Assembly: GCF_963675165.1 (NCBI RefSeq)
Contig: NC_087378.1
Span: forward strand, 2,701,525 to 2,765,524
Origin: Halichondria panicea
Taxonomy: Eukaryota > Porifera > Demospongiae > Suberitida > Halichondriidae
Direction: 5' to 3'
DNA: 64,000 nucleotides
Part shown: positions 62,094 to 64,000 of the stretch, piece after piece
Layout of the letters: the number at the start of each line of letters is the position of its first letter
Numbering within the stretch: the stretch's first letter is position 1
The notes under the pieces: generated by a model
Seen by the model: the letters and a program-made list of their open reading frames with translations, nothing else
Told to the model about the DNA's origin: nothing
Databases searched by the model: none
Position numbers and translations under genes: made by a program

Positions 62094-62646
62094 AGTTTTT
62101 TGGGACTGAGTGATGTCAAGATCTTTTGATTATTTGATTATTTCATATTCAGAATTGTAGCAAAACAAAGAATGTGGTGCATAATTTTATAACAATTAGC
62201 TATTTACCAGGCTGCTACCAAAGGGCCTGGGATCGAGGCTAAAGTTACGTACAAGCATTGTACAAACATTTACATGAATGTAGCAAATGCATGATATAAA
62301 GTACATGTATGCAGCATAATTTATCGCCAGGAGCCCATAAATAAGAAACGTGATCACCATAGTCAGCCGCTCCTTCTCTTATTTACGGGTGGGTAAATTT
62401 GGCGAATCAAGCTAGCCTGCCTGCTAGGTGAGGAACGTCAAAATTAAAAATAAATATCAGTCCCAGTATATCTCACGAGATCAATCATACCGAGAGTACT
62501 GTCATAGTCATCAAATTGAACAAAATAATTGTTCTCAATTGCCTCATTTGCTGCCAAATTTATCTGTAACATATACTGTATTCAACACCAGAAGAAATTG
62601 ATTGTGATTCATGATTAAGAGCCAATTTGAGACGTGATTAGTCTAC

Positions 62647-63834
62647 CTAATTAGCTGTTTCCCATAGCGATGCTAGTTCAATGTTATGAAAGTAACTAGC
62701 TTGAAAGTTCTTTGATTGAGGAGAATGACAGACAAATTCCACAACATCGAGGGACATAGGAACGTCTTCTTCCGGGCCTGCAGATGCAGACAAACAACAT
62801 ACTGTAACAGTGAAACCCCACGCCACCCGTAAACTGTATTATTACAGGTACCAATAAACAGTTTGTGTATAAGCAAGAGTAGATATATAAGAGTAAGAGT
62901 GTTGAACTGCTGTAGTAAACGTGGAACCGTCCGCAATTGCCTTAATGTGCAGCATCACTGTCATCACTATTCAATTGTTGAGTAAATTGTTAAGTGTTCT
63001 TGAATAAATTGTGGTCTGTCGTTAGTAGCACTGTCTGTACAATGCAGAGGAGGTTGGACGCGATCACGTGCAACAAATTTTTGTTGAGCTGGCTCACATT
63101 CTTGACTATGAGTAAAGTTCTAGCTAGCTGAATATTTTGGGCTTCCTGGCTCTTTTGGTGTATAGTTACCCCGACATCCAAATATCATCAAATATCCTCT
63201 TCATTCTGACGAGTTATCAGTGCATAGAGTGTTTACTAGATTCCTGCCAGCCGGTACAATGCAAGCTGAATACAGCACCGCTGAACATTACTCTACCCTA
63301 TAATCCTGCTCCAACCAGGAAACAGGTACAGCTAGTCAGGCTCAGTACAGTCGGACATAGCAGTAACTTTTTTACTGTTGTTCAGTATCTATGGTAACAT
63401 AAGAAAAAACTTTAGGAATGTCATATGAATGATGATGCATGTCCACCTCCTCTGTGTACAGGAACTGCACAATCAGCATGTATGGTTTCTGGAAAGTGTT
63501 GCTAATTAGCTGATTACTATCAAGTGATGACGCAGGAGCAGGCAACACTCTTACTCTTATCTACTCTCAACAAGGGCACCTCTGTCGAAAAGCTGTACCC
63601 AAGGTGTTCGCTTTAAAGGGTTTTCATAGTATAAATCACCAGCACACTGCACTCACCTAATATGAATCTGGTAGGGTCAAAGTGTGAAGGATGAGGGTGC
63701 GTTGGTAAGAGCCAAGTGATAACGACATACCGCTCAGCATGGTGGTCTTGAAGAAACCCTCGGAGAAGTGCATAATACACACCACCATCCTCATCCAGCA
63801 CAGATACTATGTCACCAACTTCGTATTGTGTACC
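62647..63834 (-). CDS. GATAD1-like chromatin protein, C-terminal part
   Basis: GATAD1 is a nuclear protein of H3K4me3-linked co-repressor complexes. Two exons are visible. The exon at 63834-63657 encodes YEVGDIVSVLDEDGGVYYAL then LRGFLQDHHAERYVVITWLL and HFDPTRFILG, matching the BAH-like region of GATAD1 (IGDVVSI ... YYALIRGFIQD ... TWLIPT ... FDP). The exon at 62777-62647 encodes PEEDVPMSLDVVEFVCHSP and ends SLWETAN. The splice phase joins them as ILG-PEED, exactly as in the family. The N-terminal exons, with the GATA zinc finger, must lie beyond the right edge; I see none in 63835-64000. It is tail-to-tail with ESD. Confidence 0.85.
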
Positions 63835-64000
63835 CTGTGGAAAATATATACAAGGTTGAATACCCACACAGCCTATCTACAACAACACACACAATTAACA
63901 CGTCAATCTATTTTCAATTTTGCACCTCTGTCTAAAAGGCTATTTCCCTAAGGAGGAAACACAAGGTCTACTCAACACACACTAGGAGTAAACATGTACG

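Noticed and set aside
63137-63397. Plus-strand open frame in the GATAD1 intron
   Set aside because: No recognisable domain or convincing splice context, and it lies opposite a phase-consistent intron.

Overview
This is a gene-dense, intron-rich eukaryotic window carrying animal genes. A T-box gene, a COE/EBF gene and a paired-like homeobox gene, together with compact genes, short introns, AT-rich non-coding DNA and many small inverted-repeat elements, point to an early-branching metazoan. A demosponge such as Amphimedon is my best guess; this is inference, because no species marker was tested. Positions of multi-exon genes are spans; exons were joined by hand from GT/AG sites, reading phase and family similarity.

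Layout. 0.3-1.8 kb holds fragments of a scavenger-receptor cysteine-rich (SRCR) gene with a frame break. 2.5-23.2 kb is a cluster of developmental regulators: a T-box factor of Tbx1/15/20 type (+), a COE/EBF factor (-), a CPEB translational regulator (+, head-to-head with COE), and a paired-like homeobox gene (-) whose upstream exon encodes an unusual Cys/His motif. A 200-N assembly gap at 23.6 kb cuts the 3' part of TRAPPC9 (-, to 30.6 kb). An AIG1/ADTRP-type membrane hydrolase (-) follows. 34.6-39.9 kb holds a 1608-residue tyrosine- and proline-rich scaffold protein (+).

Next come REC114 (-), a meiotic break-formation factor, and a KIAA0319-like PKD-repeat receptor (+), which diverge from a 240-bp promoter region. 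A crotonase-family enzyme (+) lies at 51.5-55.0 kb. Ribosomal P0 (RPLP0, -) occupies 58.0-61.0 kb with two decayed tandem copies of its 3' exons downstream, and diverges from esterase D/S-formylglutathione hydrolase (+). The window ends inside a GATAD1-like gene (-).

The genes do not form a pathway. Beyond them, the strongest signal is the repeat landscape. Several miniature-element families end in TA+CCGTA. One family with TAGCCTCG termini shows perfect 9-bp target duplications. Two near-identical 916-bp elements sit in introns of neighbouring transcription-factor genes. A minisatellite contains CCCTAA blocks. The best candidates for undescribed biology are the Cys/His-homeodomain architecture and the tyrosine/proline scaffold.
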